Shown: one piece after another, positions 14,824 through 22,318 of the stretch
Numbering within the stretch: position 1 is the stretch's first letter
How the letters are laid out: every line of letters begins with the position of its first letter
Origin: DATARR01 sp034666985
Lineage (GTDB): Bacteria; Acidobacteriota; Thermoanaerobaculia; Multivoradales; UBA5704
Length of the DNA stretch: 64,000 bases
Assembly (NCBI GenBank): GCA_034666985.1
Contig: JAXDKS010000012.1
Location: forward strand, 62,001-126,000
Direction: 5' to 3'
The notes under the pieces: model-generated
Databases searched by the model: none
Told to the model about the DNA's origin: nothing
What the model saw: only the letters and a program-made list of their open reading frames with translations
Made by a program: the position numbers and the translations under genes

Positions 14824-16047
14824 ATGAATCCTGTCGTCAATTTCGGAGGGAACGTCGACTTCGAGTACCTGATCCTGGGGGCGGGGCCCGCGGGCCTGCA
14901 GATGGGCCACCATCTCTCCCGTGCCGGCCACAGCTACCTGATCCTCGAAGCGGGGGACTGCCCCGGCCACTTCTTCAAGACGTCCCCACGGCATCGCACC
15001 CTGATCTTCGACCGGAGCTCGCTGCTCAGCGAGGGGGACGGCCGGCTGCTGTTCGAGGACTACAGCCGCAAGGGTTTCCCTTCCGCCGACGAGATGGTGC
15101 GGTACCTCGGCGACTACGCCGACTTCCACGAGCTCAACGTCCGCTGCAACGCCCGTATCCTGCGGGTGGAGAAGCCCCGGCCGAGCCAGTTCCGTCTCCA
15201 CGACGCCGCGGGCGTCCTCTACACCTGCCGCCGCCTGATCGTGGCCACCGGGGTCAACAAGCCCAACATCCTGGCGATCCCCGACATCGAGCCGGCGGAG
15301 AGCGATGTCGAGGTCCCGGTCGATCCCTGCGCCGGCTTCCGCTTCGACGACTCGATCTTCGCCGCGGACTGCCGGCCGGAGCTGGTGAGCGACGGCCGCT
15401 TCCCGGCCCAGACGCCGGAGTGGGAGTCGGTCAACATACCCGGTCTGTACTTCGCCGGCGCCCTGATGCGGGCCAACGACGATGAGAAGCACACCTGCGG
15501 CTTCATTCACGGCTTCCGCTACAACGTGCGCTGCCTGTTCCGCATGCTGGAGAAGAAGCACCACCACCGGCAGTGGCCGGCGCGGGAGATCGAGCCCACG
15601 CCCGAGGGGCTGGTGGAGGCGGCGCTGGAGCGCATCAACCGCACCTCGGCCCTGTGGCAGCAGACCGGCTTCCTCCACGACGTCATCATGGTGGACGAGG
15701 GCTGGGACCGCGCCGTCTACTACGAGGAGATGCCCCTCGCCTACGTCCACGCCAGCGCGATCGGCGACAGCCGGCACTACTACACGGTCACCCTGGAGCT
15801 CGGGAAGGTCGAGGGCGGCCCCCTCCACCCGGCGATCCGGCGCTGGTGCGGCCGCCACCTCGTCTCCGAGCAGCGCCTCCTGGAAGACCTTTCCGGCGAG
15901 TGGAAGAAGCCGGACTCCCACGTCGCTCCCCTGCGCTTCTTCTTCATGGAGCAGCTCCTGGAGACTGCCGAGATGGGCGGTCCCGAGATGGAAGAGATGA
16001 TGGAGGAGGCCGTCCTGCAGCGCGAGCTGCACCGCGTAGCGGTGTAG
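14824..16047 (+). CDS. FAD-dependent oxidoreductase (FOXRED2/FMO-like), NAD(P) domain apparently missing
   Basis: A 407-residue flavoprotein. The FAD Rossmann motif GAGPAGLQ lies near the N-terminus, with PRHRTLIFDR, IVATGVNKPN and, near the middle, GFRFDDSIF, TPEWESVN, GLYFAGALM and CGFIHGFRYNVR, all typical of FOXRED2-like proteins. In that family a second Rossmann domain (NADPH) normally lies between the VPVDP and GFRFD segments; here only a residue or two separates them. The start is ATG 14824 with GGGGGGAG upstream. It converges on the LanB gene, with stops 4 bases apart, and may be a RiPP tailoring enzyme or an unrelated neighbour. Confidence 0.8.
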   Translation: MNPVVNFGGNVDFEYLILGAGPAGLQMGHHLSRAGHSYLILEAGDCPGHFFKTSPRHRTLIFDRSSLLSEGDGRLLFEDYSRKGFPSADEMVRYLGDYADFHELNVRCNARILRVEKPRPSQFRLHDAAGVLYTCRRLIVATGVNKPNILAIPDIEPAESDVEVPVDPCAGFRFDDSIFAADCRPELVSDGRFPAQTPEWESVNIPGLYFAGALMRANDDEKHTCGFIHGFRYNVRCLFRMLEKKHHHRQWPAREIEPTPEGLVEAALERINRTSALWQQTGFLHDVIMVDEGWDRAVYYEEMPLAYVHASAIGDSRHYYTVTLELGKVEGGPLHPAIRRWCGRHLVSEQRLLEDLSGEWKKPDSHVAPLRFFFMEQLLETAEMGGPEMEEMMEEAVLQRELHRVAV

Positions 16048-16051
16048 GGGT

Positions 16052-18655
16052 TTATCGGGTTTTATCCCGGCCCGGCCCGCTCAGGTGGAGCAGGAATTCG
16101 GCGGCGTAGCGGCCCCGCTCGTCCGCGATCCACATTTCGTCCGGTCCCGGGAGCATCTCGGTGACGTGCAGGGTGGGTGGGGCTGCGCCTTCCTCGGCAG
16201 GGAGGAGGGCGCGGCGGAGGAGGTCGACGGCGAGAGGGGAGTCGAGGTCGGCGTAGAAGGGCTTGGGCTCGGCGGGGGTGTGGAGGAAGACGTGGCTGGG
16301 GAGGGAGCGAGCGCGGCGCCAGCGCTGGGCCTGGGCGAAGAAGCGGGCGGCCTCCGCGTCGGCCCCCTCCCGGGAAGCCTCCGGCGCTTCGCCCGGGTTG
16401 AAGATCCAGCGACGGCGGAAGAGGACTACCTGGCCGCTGGTGAAGCGGGGCCAGCGGGAGAGGTCCGGGACGTCGAAGCCCGGGAACACGGCGAGCGGCT
16501 GGAGACCCTGGCGGCCGATCTCCACCAGGAAGGAGACGAACCCCTCCGGGCTCACGCCGCTGCTGATGAGCGGCACCACCTCGGCGCCGCGCGCGGCCCA
16601 GCGCAGGACGAAGCGACCGGCCGCCGAATCCCAGCGCACGGTCAGCTCCGCGAGGGGGATCACCTCGGCTTCGGGGTTGGCCCGTTCGCCCAGCAGCTCG
16701 ATCTCATGGCGGAAGAGGGTGGGGCGCAGGCCGGCATTGGCGCTGCGGCCGAAGTGGTTGTAGGTGACCTCGGCGAAGATCGCCCCCTCCCGCGCCAGCG
16801 GCTGCCAGCTCCGCGCCACCTCGCGGGCCACGGGGTTGTCCGCCGGGTTGTCCGGCCCGGGGCCGCCGTGGAGGTGGGCGAAGCGGGCGAGGGCGATGCC
16901 GGCGCCGAAGAGGGCGTTGAGGACGATGCGGTAGCGGCCGGCCCCGATGCCTCTGACGTCCTCGGGGCCGCGGGCCGCGATCTGGAAGAGGACGCCCGCC
17001 GACCAGGTGGGCTCGGGAAGATCGCCCACCAGGGCCTCCCAATCCTCGTCGGTCAACGCGACCTCCTCCCGGCCGGCGGCGAGCGCGGCCCGGGCGCGGG
17101 CGGCGAAGAGGTCCCGCGCCCGATCGAGGACCGCAGCGGCCTGGGCTGCGCCCGGCGGCGCCGGGGGAAAGGCGTCGGGGCGCTCCTGCGGCTCGGGCTC
17201 GAAGAGGCCGTGATAGAGGTCGAGAAGGGGGACCTCGGTGTCGGCCGGATGGCGCGAGAGGAAGCGCGTGGCGTAGGCGTTGCGGAAAGCGACCTCGGGG
17301 TAGAGGGCGGCGAAGAGGCGCACGTAGCGGCGCAGCGGGACCTCCAGGTCGGCGCGGACGCGCTCGGGGAGGATGACCTCGATCCCTGAGGCCGTGTCCA
17401 GCCGGAACAGGACGTCCCCCTTGAGCGGGAGAACGTGGGGAAGAACCGAGAGGCGCTCCTCAAGGCGGTCCATGGCGGGGATCCGCTCCTCGGGCGGCAG
17501 GACGGTCAGGGCGTCGACGTCCCGCTCGACGGCTTCGATCTCCGGCAGCCAGGGCGCGTCGCAGCCGGCCGCGCGCATCGTCTCCGCCACGAAGGCCAGG
17601 GGCCGGCGGGCATTGTAGGGCGGCTCGATCTCGGCGATCAGGAATCCCTTGTCCACCAGTTGCTCGAAGAAGGGGGTGAGCTCCTCGACGTCCATCTCGT
17701 AGCGCCCGGCCACGGCGGCGAGCAGGGCAGGGAGATTGAGGGTCCCCTTCGCGGCCTCTTCATGGAAGAGATCGAGGATGGGCTGCGCCCGGGTGCGGGA
17801 GAGGACCTCCATGTCGGTCTCACGCCGGGAGGTGATGGGGCGCCAGAAGATCCAGGAGCCCCCTTCCTCCTCGCGCCGCAGCGTGGGATTGAGCCGCGGC
17901 ACGATGGCCGGCCGGGCCGCGGGTTCGGCCCCGAGGCAGGCGGAGATCTTGCGCGCTTCGCCCACGGAGAGGAGGACGTCGACCCGCGCCGGGAGGTTGG
18001 CGCCGGCCACGGCGGCCTCGTCCCCCAGGATCCACGCCAGGGCCGTAGCGCAGAAGACGGAGTTGGGGCTGGTCTTGGTGGCGAAGCGGGCAGCGTAGGC
18101 GGTGAGCTTGGCCGCGGCGTGTCGCTCGTCGTGGCGCCAGCGTCCGGGGTCTATCCCCGCCATGGCCTGGAGCCGCTCGAGGAGCGCCCGGCTGACCAGC
18201 CGCATCCCCTCCTTGAAGACGGGCCGGCCGGCGAGGGCCAGCAGGGCACGGCGGGCGCGCAGGAGGTCGACTCGGTAGGCACGGTCGAAATCCAACTGAA
18301 GATCGGCGAGCTCGGCGCGGCGGGCCAGGTGATCCGTGACGGCGGCGAAAAGCTCCGGCGGCAGGGGATCGCGGAGGGCTTCGAGCTGGGATTCCGGGAC
18401 GCGGCGCCGGTTGTGGAGGGCGCGGCGCAAGGAGATGACGGCCAGACGGATGCGCGCCGCTTCGGGGTCTCCTTCGCCCGGAGGCTCGCCGGCCACCCTG
18501 TGAAGAGCGTCGGTGAGGCGCGCCACCTCGGCGTCGATCCGATCCTCCATCTCCTGGACGGCGGCGAGGCGGTTGAGGGCCTCGGCCGCGGCCAGGGGGG
18601 CCAGCGTCTCGAAGGGGAGCGCCGCGATGCGCAGGAGGACGAGTTGGCCGGTCAC
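16052..18655 (-). CDS. LanB-type lantibiotic dehydratase, glutamylation domain
   Basis: An 867-residue protein of the Lant_dehydr_N family, the part of LanB that uses glutamyl-tRNA(Glu) to glutamylate Ser/Thr side chains in a precursor peptide. Landmarks include VLLRIAALPFETL at the N-terminus, the ATKTSPNSVF segment and AEVTYNHFGRSANAGLRPTLFRHEI near the C-terminal third. It lacks the SpaB_C elimination domain, which is encoded by the separate gene 8 bp upstream, so this is a split LanB as in thiopeptide systems. The start is GTG 18655, probably translationally coupled. The substrates are probably the two 55-residue precursors at 19600-19976. Confidence 0.88.
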   Translation of the reverse strand: MTGQLVLLRIAALPFETLAPLAAAEALNRLAAVQEMEDRIDAEVARLTDALHRVAGEPPGEGDPEAARIRLAVISLRRALHNRRRVPESQLEALRDPLPPELFAAVTDHLARRAELADLQLDFDRAYRVDLLRARRALLALAGRPVFKEGMRLVSRALLERLQAMAGIDPGRWRHDERHAAAKLTAYAARFATKTSPNSVFCATALAWILGDEAAVAGANLPARVDVLLSVGEARKISACLGAEPAARPAIVPRLNPTLRREEEGGSWIFWRPITSRRETDMEVLSRTRAQPILDLFHEEAAKGTLNLPALLAAVAGRYEMDVEELTPFFEQLVDKGFLIAEIEPPYNARRPLAFVAETMRAAGCDAPWLPEIEAVERDVDALTVLPPEERIPAMDRLEERLSVLPHVLPLKGDVLFRLDTASGIEVILPERVRADLEVPLRRYVRLFAALYPEVAFRNAYATRFLSRHPADTEVPLLDLYHGLFEPEPQERPDAFPPAPPGAAQAAAVLDRARDLFAARARAALAAGREEVALTDEDWEALVGDLPEPTWSAGVLFQIAARGPEDVRGIGAGRYRIVLNALFGAGIALARFAHLHGGPGPDNPADNPVAREVARSWQPLAREGAIFAEVTYNHFGRSANAGLRPTLFRHEIELLGERANPEAEVIPLAELTVRWDSAAGRFVLRWAARGAEVVPLISSGVSPEGFVSFLVEIGRQGLQPLAVFPGFDVPDLSRWPRFTSGQVVLFRRRWIFNPGEAPEASREGADAEAARFFAQAQRWRRARSLPSHVFLHTPAEPKPFYADLDSPLAVDLLRRALLPAEEGAAPPTLHVTEMLPGPDEMWIADERGRYAAEFLLHLSGPGRDKTR

Positions 18656-18663
18656 GGATGGGT

Positions 18664-19527
18664 TCAGGCCGGACCCCCGCCGTCTTCGAGCAGGCGGTGC
18701 ATGTAGTAGCGCAGCAGGGCCTCGGGGGTGGGATCGATCCCCAGGCGGTTGCAGCTCATGTGAGCGTAGGACCAGGCGAGGTAGACGAGGTCCTGCTGGA
18801 TGCGCCCGGCCCCGTGCGCCTCGACGATGGCTTCAGCGACGGGCCGGCTCGCCTCGACGTAGCGCTCGGCGATCCGCACCCCCTCGGCGCCCCCCCAGAG
18901 CAACTCGGGGTCCCGGCTCTGCTCGCCGGAGAAGAGGTCCTGGAGGCCGTCCTTGAGCGCCTGGTATTTGGCCTCGATGGTCTCGATCTCCTTGTCACCC
19001 CAGGTCCCCATCTCATGGGTCCAGCGGTGACCGTGGGCGTAGAAGGCCAGGCGCTGCTGGCGGTCGAAGCGCAGCAGGTCGAGGAGCCGCTCGGTCATCA
19101 GTATCGAGATTTCGCGCCGGGTCTTGGCGAGGAGCCCCTGCCGCTCGGCCGCCATGAGGTCGAGGCAGGCGAGCGAGTCGTGGAGGAAGAGCTTCTCGGC
19201 GAGCGCCATGCCTTCGTCGCCGCCGTAGCGCTCGACCTCGCGGTCGTACTGGGCGTATTCGACCCCTTCGACGGCGCCCGAGTCGCGGAGGGGACCGAGG
19301 TCGCGGTCCACCCGCTCGAACACGGGGCCCGAGACCCAGTCGGGCTGGCCCAGGACGCGGAAGCGCACCTGCCAGCTCGGCACGTTGTAGCGGGCGAAGA
19401 AGAGGGAGTGGAGCTCGGGAGCGTCGCGGACGTCGCGCGCGATCGGCGTCACGAAGTCGGCGAGGATGCGCTCGTGCTGCTCGCGGGGGGCGTAGAGCAG
19501 GGTGAAGAGACAGAGCTGATCGTCCAA
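18664..19527 (-). CDS. LanB C-terminal-type protein (SpaB_C / thiopeptide-type elimination domain)
   Basis: A 287-residue stand-alone protein of the SpaB_C/thiopeptide-type family (LHSLFFARYNVPSWQVRFRVLGQP, EYAQYDREVERYGG, MHRLLEDGGGPA). Such domains either eliminate glutamate to give dehydroamino acids (TbtC-like) or, in thiopeptides, form the central pyridine (TbtD-like). With a LanB-N partner and no other candidate, elimination is the more likely role. The start is TTG 19527 with GGAGG 9 bases upstream. It is the first biosynthetic gene after the precursors, behind a strong hairpin, and 8 bp before the glutamylation gene. Confidence 0.82.
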   Translation of the reverse strand: MDDQLCLFTLLYAPREQHERILADFVTPIARDVRDAPELHSLFFARYNVPSWQVRFRVLGQPDWVSGPVFERVDRDLGPLRDSGAVEGVEYAQYDREVERYGGDEGMALAEKLFLHDSLACLDLMAAERQGLLAKTRREISILMTERLLDLLRFDRQQRLAFYAHGHRWTHEMGTWGDKEIETIEAKYQALKDGLQDLFSGEQSRDPELLWGGAEGVRIAERYVEASRPVAEAIVEAHGAGRIQQDLVYLAWSYAHMSCNRLGIDPTPEALLRYYMHRLLEDGGGPA

Positions 19528-19558
19528 GTGGGGAGACCTCCGATCGGGAACCTCAAGG

Positions 19559-19591
19559 CCGGGCCGGCGGCAGTCCTGCCCGCCGGCCCGG
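19559..19591 (-). terminator. Strong hairpin between RiPP precursor and LanB genes
   Basis: A perfect 12-bp stem (CCGGGCCGGCGG and complement) with a 9-base loop. On the minus strand it is followed only by CCTT, so it should attenuate rather than stop transcription. This fits a high ratio of precursor to enzyme mRNA, as seen between structural and biosynthetic genes in many lantibiotic operons. Confidence 0.65.
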
Positions 19592-19599
19592 GGACGGGC

Positions 19600-19767
19600 T
19601 CAGTTCGTGGTCCGGGCCGTGAACAGGCTGCCGGTCGTGGTGGCGGAGATGGGACAGGTGCACTTGTGGCTGGTGGTGGACGTGCCGCACCCCGGGTTGC
19701 AGATGACCTCGAGCTCTTCGACCTCGAGATTCAGGGCCTTCGGCTTGGTGTCGATCTTCTGGGACAT
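19600..19767 (-). CDS. RiPP precursor peptide 1 (55 residues)
   Basis: Starts at ATG 19767 behind AAAGGAGAACTCC. The leader (about 1-21) contains ALNLEVEELEV, similar in style to the LanB-binding FNLD/FxLD boxes of class I lanthipeptide and thiopeptide leaders. The likely core begins near residue 22 and is packed with Ser/Thr (about 14) and has four Cys at 23, 27, 36 and 38 (CNPGCG, CTCP), ending in LFTARTTN. No double-glycine site is present. It is 41/55 identical to precursor 2, and the Cys positions are the same. Dehydration by the split LanB is expected; no LanC cyclase or YcaO is in the window. Confidence 0.8.
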   Translation of the reverse strand: MSQKIDTKPKALNLEVEELEVICNPGCGTSTTSHKCTCPISATTTGSLFTARTTN

Positions 19768-19783
19768 GGAGTTCTCCTTTCGC

Positions 19784-19801
19784 GGGGGCTTGCGAGCCCC
19801 C
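19784..19801 (-). other. Small hairpin between the two precursor genes
   Basis: A 7-bp stem, GGGGGCT/AGCCCCC, with a 4-base loop, just upstream of the ribosome-binding site of precursor 1. It may tune or stabilise the dicistronic precursor mRNA. Confidence 0.45.
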
Positions 19802-19808
19802 CAGACGG

Positions 19809-19976
19809 CTAGCGGGTGGTCCGCGCCGTGAACAGGCTGGCGGTCGTGGAGGCGGAGATGGGGCAGGTGCAGAGCCGGCTGGTGCTCGACGAGCCGCACC
19901 CCGGATTACAGCTCACCTCCAGCTCCTCGATTTCGAGGCTCAGGGCTTTCGACTTGGTCTCGACCTTCTGGACCAT
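19809..19976 (-). CDS. RiPP precursor peptide 2 (55 residues)
   Basis: Starts at ATG 19976 behind AAAGGAGTGCCC. It has the same length and plan as precursor 1: leader with ALSLEIEELEV, then a core with Cys at 23, 27, 36 and 38 (SCNPGCGSSS, RLCTCP) and about 15 Ser/Thr, ending LFTARTTR. Differences from precursor 1 are mostly conservative in the leader and cluster at core residues 22, 29, 31, 34 and 35. It is the first gene of the locus, so the promoter should lie upstream of 19976, but I see no clear -35/-10. Twin precursors may give a two-component product or two variants. Confidence 0.8.
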   Translation of the reverse strand: MVQKVETKSKALSLEIEELEVSCNPGCGSSSTSRLCTCPISASTTASLFTARTTR

Positions 19977-20149
19977 GGGCACTCCTTTCTCGGTCGGGGG
20001 CGCAGTTGCCCCATATGAAGAAGTGCATCAGAGCGTATGGATCGGGACTGCGGAGGGGCCGCGAGGTTCAGATCTGACAGATTCGGGTGCGCACCGGCGC
20101 CCTTGAGTCTGGCGGGTGGACACTGGCGGAGGTGGGCGGACTCTCCGGG

Positions 20150-20269
20150 CGGCTCCCACTGGAGCGAGATGGCTTTGCCCTGCAGTACTCGAAGTGCCTG
20201 GTCCACGACCCATAGGCGTTCAAATTCGTTTCCGTCCTTGTCGGCACGGCCTCCAGTCTCTCTGGACAT
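20150..20269 (-). pseudogene. Probable remnant: N-terminus of a defence-type nuclease protein
   Basis: From ATG 20269 the frame reads RETGGRADKDGNEFERLWVV and then DQALRVLQGKAISLQWEPPGES. This resembles, from memory, the start of large antiphage proteins with an N-terminal Cap4-like dsDNA nuclease domain (GGRADK.GNRFE..W). After about 40 residues the similarity stops, and the frame runs on with low-complexity sequence into the antisense of the RiPP precursor. I infer a 5' fragment of a deleted or replaced defence gene. It starts 9 bp after the RHH antitoxin. Confidence 0.4.
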
Positions 20270-20278
20270 GAACAGTGC

Positions 20279-20515
20279 CTACTCCGACCGCGGATTGCGT
20301 GCTTCGATCCGCTCTTCCTCAAGCAGCGAAGCCGCTGAGACGCCGAGGTCTGTCTGCGGGCGCCCAGCGAGACGTTCATACCAGTCGCAGCGATCGAGCT
20401 CGCGCTCAATGGCGTCCAGCACGACATGGCTCAGCGTTCGGTGATGCTGCCGCGCATAGCGTCGCAGGCGATTGTGGAGAGGCTCGGGGAGGTCCCTGAT
20501 CTGAAGGCTCACCAT
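20279..20515 (-). CDS. RHH antitoxin-like protein (FitA/VapB type), orphan
   Basis: A 78-residue protein. The N-terminal half is a ribbon-helix-helix DNA-binding fold (VSLQIRDLPEPLHNRLRRYA, then HHRTLSHVVLDAIERELDR), as in FitA/VapB antitoxins. Such proteins bind and neutralise a PIN-domain RNase encoded just downstream, but no VapC/PIN gene follows here: the next frame is the short defence-like fragment. It is therefore an orphan antitoxin, perhaps left over after loss of its toxin. No clear ribosome-binding site precedes ATG 20515. Confidence 0.75.
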   Translation of the reverse strand: MVSLQIRDLPEPLHNRLRRYARQHHRTLSHVVLDAIERELDRCDWYERLAGRPQTDLGVSAASLLEEERIEARNPRSE

Positions 20516-20596
20516 AGAGAGAGTCTAGTACGCTGTCACATCCACATCGACACTGATGCCTGGCCAACACGGGGCGTCGGGAGACAGTATGAAGAG

Positions 20597-20942
20597 GCTG
20601 CCACCTTGGTGGCAGCGGCCGCCACCTCGATGGGAGTGACTGCCATCTTGGTGGCAGTGGCTGCGACCGCGGTGGGAGTGACCGCCATCTTGGTGGCAGC
20701 GGCTGCTACCTTGATGGGAGAGGCTGCGACCTTGGTGGGAATGACCGCCACCTTGGTGGCAGCGGCTGCCATCCCGGTGGGAGTGATCGCCATCTTGGTG
20801 GGAGTGGCTGCCACCTTGATGGGAGCGGCTGCCACCTTGGTGGGAGCGGCTGCGACCTTGGTGGGAGTGATCGCCACCTTGGTGGCAGCGGCTGCCATCC
20901 CGGTGGGAGTGATCGATACCTTGGTGGGAGTGGCTGCAACCC
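20597..20942. repeat. Tandem array of 16 x 21-bp palindromic units
   Basis: Sixteen full units of 21 bp (20597-20932) plus a partial one. The consensus is GCTGCCACCTTGGTGGCAGC plus G, in which GCTGCCACC and GGTGGCAGC are exact inverted repeats around TT, so each good unit can form a 9-bp hairpin. Many units are degenerate in the right arm (GGTGGGAGTG). Because 21 is a multiple of three, several frames stay open through the array and read as heptapeptide repeats; none has a good ribosome-binding site. The array ends 2 bases before the M50 protease stop codon. No spacers exist, so it is not CRISPR. Confidence 0.9.
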
Positions 20943-20943
20943 C

Positions 20944-21663
20944 TCAGTGGTACCCCGCCCCCGGGTACAGCAGGTTGAGGGCCAGGGTCTGCAGCGGGTC
21001 GGAGATGAAGGGGAAGACGCGCCAGGCGGCGAGCAGGCCGATGAAGGAGAACATGGGCTGGTGCAGGAGCGCGCGGTAGCGGGCGGCCGTGGAGTCGCTC
21101 ATGAAGCCGGGCAGGATGGCGCTGCCGTCCAGCGGCGGCAGGGGGAGGAGGTTGAAGGCGAAGAGGAGGAGGTTCAGGGAGAAGAGGATGGACAGCGGCT
21201 TCGCCGCCGCGGCGGCCAGGCCGGGGCCGGTGGCGGCCGTCACCGTGGTGAAGTTGGCGATCTCGGGCGAGTCGAAGACCCCGGCCGCCATGCCGGCGCG
21301 GATCGCGAGGCCCGACGCCAGCACCAGCAGGAGGTTGGCGGCCGGCCCGGCGGCGGCCATCAGGGCGGCACGCTTGGGATAGCGGTGGGCCCAGGAGGGG
21401 TCGTAGGGGGCGCTGGCCCAGCCCATCATCCAGTGGTTGATGGCGAAGGAGATCAGCGGGACGAGCACCATCCCCACCGGCTCCCGCCGGATGTGGGGGA
21501 TCGGATTGAGGGAGACCTGCCCCCCCTCGTAGGCGGTGGGATCTCCCAGCTTGTAGGCGGCGAAGGCGTGACCCGCCTCATGGAGCGTGGTCGAGAAGAT
21601 GAAGACCACGAACCAGGTGAGGCCGAGGACGAGGATGTCGGGAGTCAGACCGTCGGGGGACAC
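20944..21663 (-). CDS. M50 family site-2-type membrane metalloprotease
   Basis: A 239-residue polytopic protein with the zinc motif HEAGH near residue 28 in the first membrane helix and a C-terminal N-x-LPLPPLDG motif that supplies the third ligand (aspartate), both typical of the short rhomboid-like S2P/M50 group. There are about five or six hydrophobic helices and no PDZ domain. Members cleave membrane-spanning substrates such as anti-sigma factors; two membrane anti-sigma factors are encoded in this window, but no link can be shown. Its stop codon abuts the 21-bp tandem array. EF-P lies 7 bp upstream on the same strand. Confidence 0.9.
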   Translation of the reverse strand: MSPDGLTPDILVLGLTWFVVFIFSTTLHEAGHAFAAYKLGDPTAYEGGQVSLNPIPHIRREPVGMVLVPLISFAINHWMMGWASAPYDPSWAHRYPKRAALMAAAGPAANLLLVLASGLAIRAGMAAGVFDSPEIANFTTVTAATGPGLAAAAAKPLSILFSLNLLLFAFNLLPLPPLDGSAILPGFMSDSTAARYRALLHQPMFSFIGLLAAWRVFPFISDPLQTLALNLLYPGAGYH

Positions 21664-21670
21664 GCGGGGG

Positions 21671-22228
21671 TCACGCCCGGCTCAGGTACTTGTCTTCGCG
21701 GGTGTCGATGATGATCTTGGTGCCCACCTCGATGAAAGGCGGCACCTGGACGACGAGCCCGGTCTCCATCTTCGCCGGCTTGTAGGACGCGCTGGCCGTG
21801 GCCCCTTTCATGCTGGGCTCGGTGTCCACCACCTCCAGGATGACCGTGTTGGGCAGCTCGATGCCCACCGGCTTTTCGTCGTAGAAGTCGATCTGGAGGA
21901 CGGTGTTGGGCAGCAGGTAGAGCACGTTGTCGCCCAGGGTCTCGTCGTTCAGGGTGATCTGCTCGTAGGTGTCCTGGTTCATGAAGTAGTGGCCGGAGGG
22001 GTCGGAGTAGAGGTACTCCATGGGCTGCGTGTCGAGGATCGCCCTCTCGACCTTCTCGGTGGAGCTGAAGCGGTGCTCGAAGCTGTTGCCGTTGCGCAGG
22101 TTGCGCATCTTGGCCTGGACGAAGCCGCGCAGGTTCCCGGGCGTGACGTGATGAGAGCTCATGACGCGGCAGATGTCGCCTTGAAAGAGGACGCACATGC
22201 CGGTACGTAACTGCGAGGCTTGAATCAA
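21671..22228 (-). CDS. efp: Translation elongation factor P, Asn-loop variant
   Basis: A 185-residue EF-P with three beta-barrel domains (KOW-like N-domain, then LYLLPNTVLQIDFYDEKP and the C-terminal VVQVPPFIEVGTKIIIDTRE). EF-P relieves ribosome stalling at proline runs. The modified residue of classical EF-P (Lys34 of E. coli, or Arg32) sits in the loop KPGKG; here the loop is TPGNLRG, so position 32 is Asn. This places it in a subgroup that cannot be beta-lysylated or rhamnosylated at that site. It lies downstream of the EF-G-like gene, with a 31-base hairpin (22263-22293) in its leader. Confidence 0.92.
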   Translation of the reverse strand: MIQASQLRTGMCVLFQGDICRVMSSHHVTPGNLRGFVQAKMRNLRNGNSFEHRFSSTEKVERAILDTQPMEYLYSDPSGHYFMNQDTYEQITLNDETLGDNVLYLLPNTVLQIDFYDEKPVGIELPNTVILEVVDTEPSMKGATASASYKPAKMETGLVVQVPPFIEVGTKIIIDTREDKYLSRA

Positions 22229-22262
22229 GGTCGGATCTCCCGTGATCTGGTCTGGAATTCAG

Positions 22263-22293
22263 GACCGGACGCCTGGCAGGGAGGCGCCCGGTC
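22263..22293 (-). other. Hairpin in the leader of efp
   Basis: GACCGGGCGCCT pairs with AGGCGTCCGGTC (one G-T wobble) around a 7-base loop. No T-run follows on the minus strand, so it is not a standard terminator. It lies 35 bases before the EF-P start codon in the 90-base gap after the EF-G-like gene. Confidence 0.5.
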
Positions 22294-22318
22294 GCTGAAG
22301 ATTGTACAACCGGCTTCC

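Noticed and set aside
19940..20269. Full 109-codon gene running from the defence-like fragment into the RiPP precursor region
   Set aside because: Only the first 40 or so residues look like protein; the rest is a shadow of the precursor gene in another frame.
20597..20942. CRISPR array
   Set aside because: Repeats are contiguous 21-mers with no spacers, and no cas gene is present.
20426..21079. Open frames through the 21-bp array on both strands (valine/alanine-rich or KVAAAPT-type heptapeptides)
   Set aside because: They are open because the unit is a multiple of three, and several frames are open at once. None has a convincing start signal.
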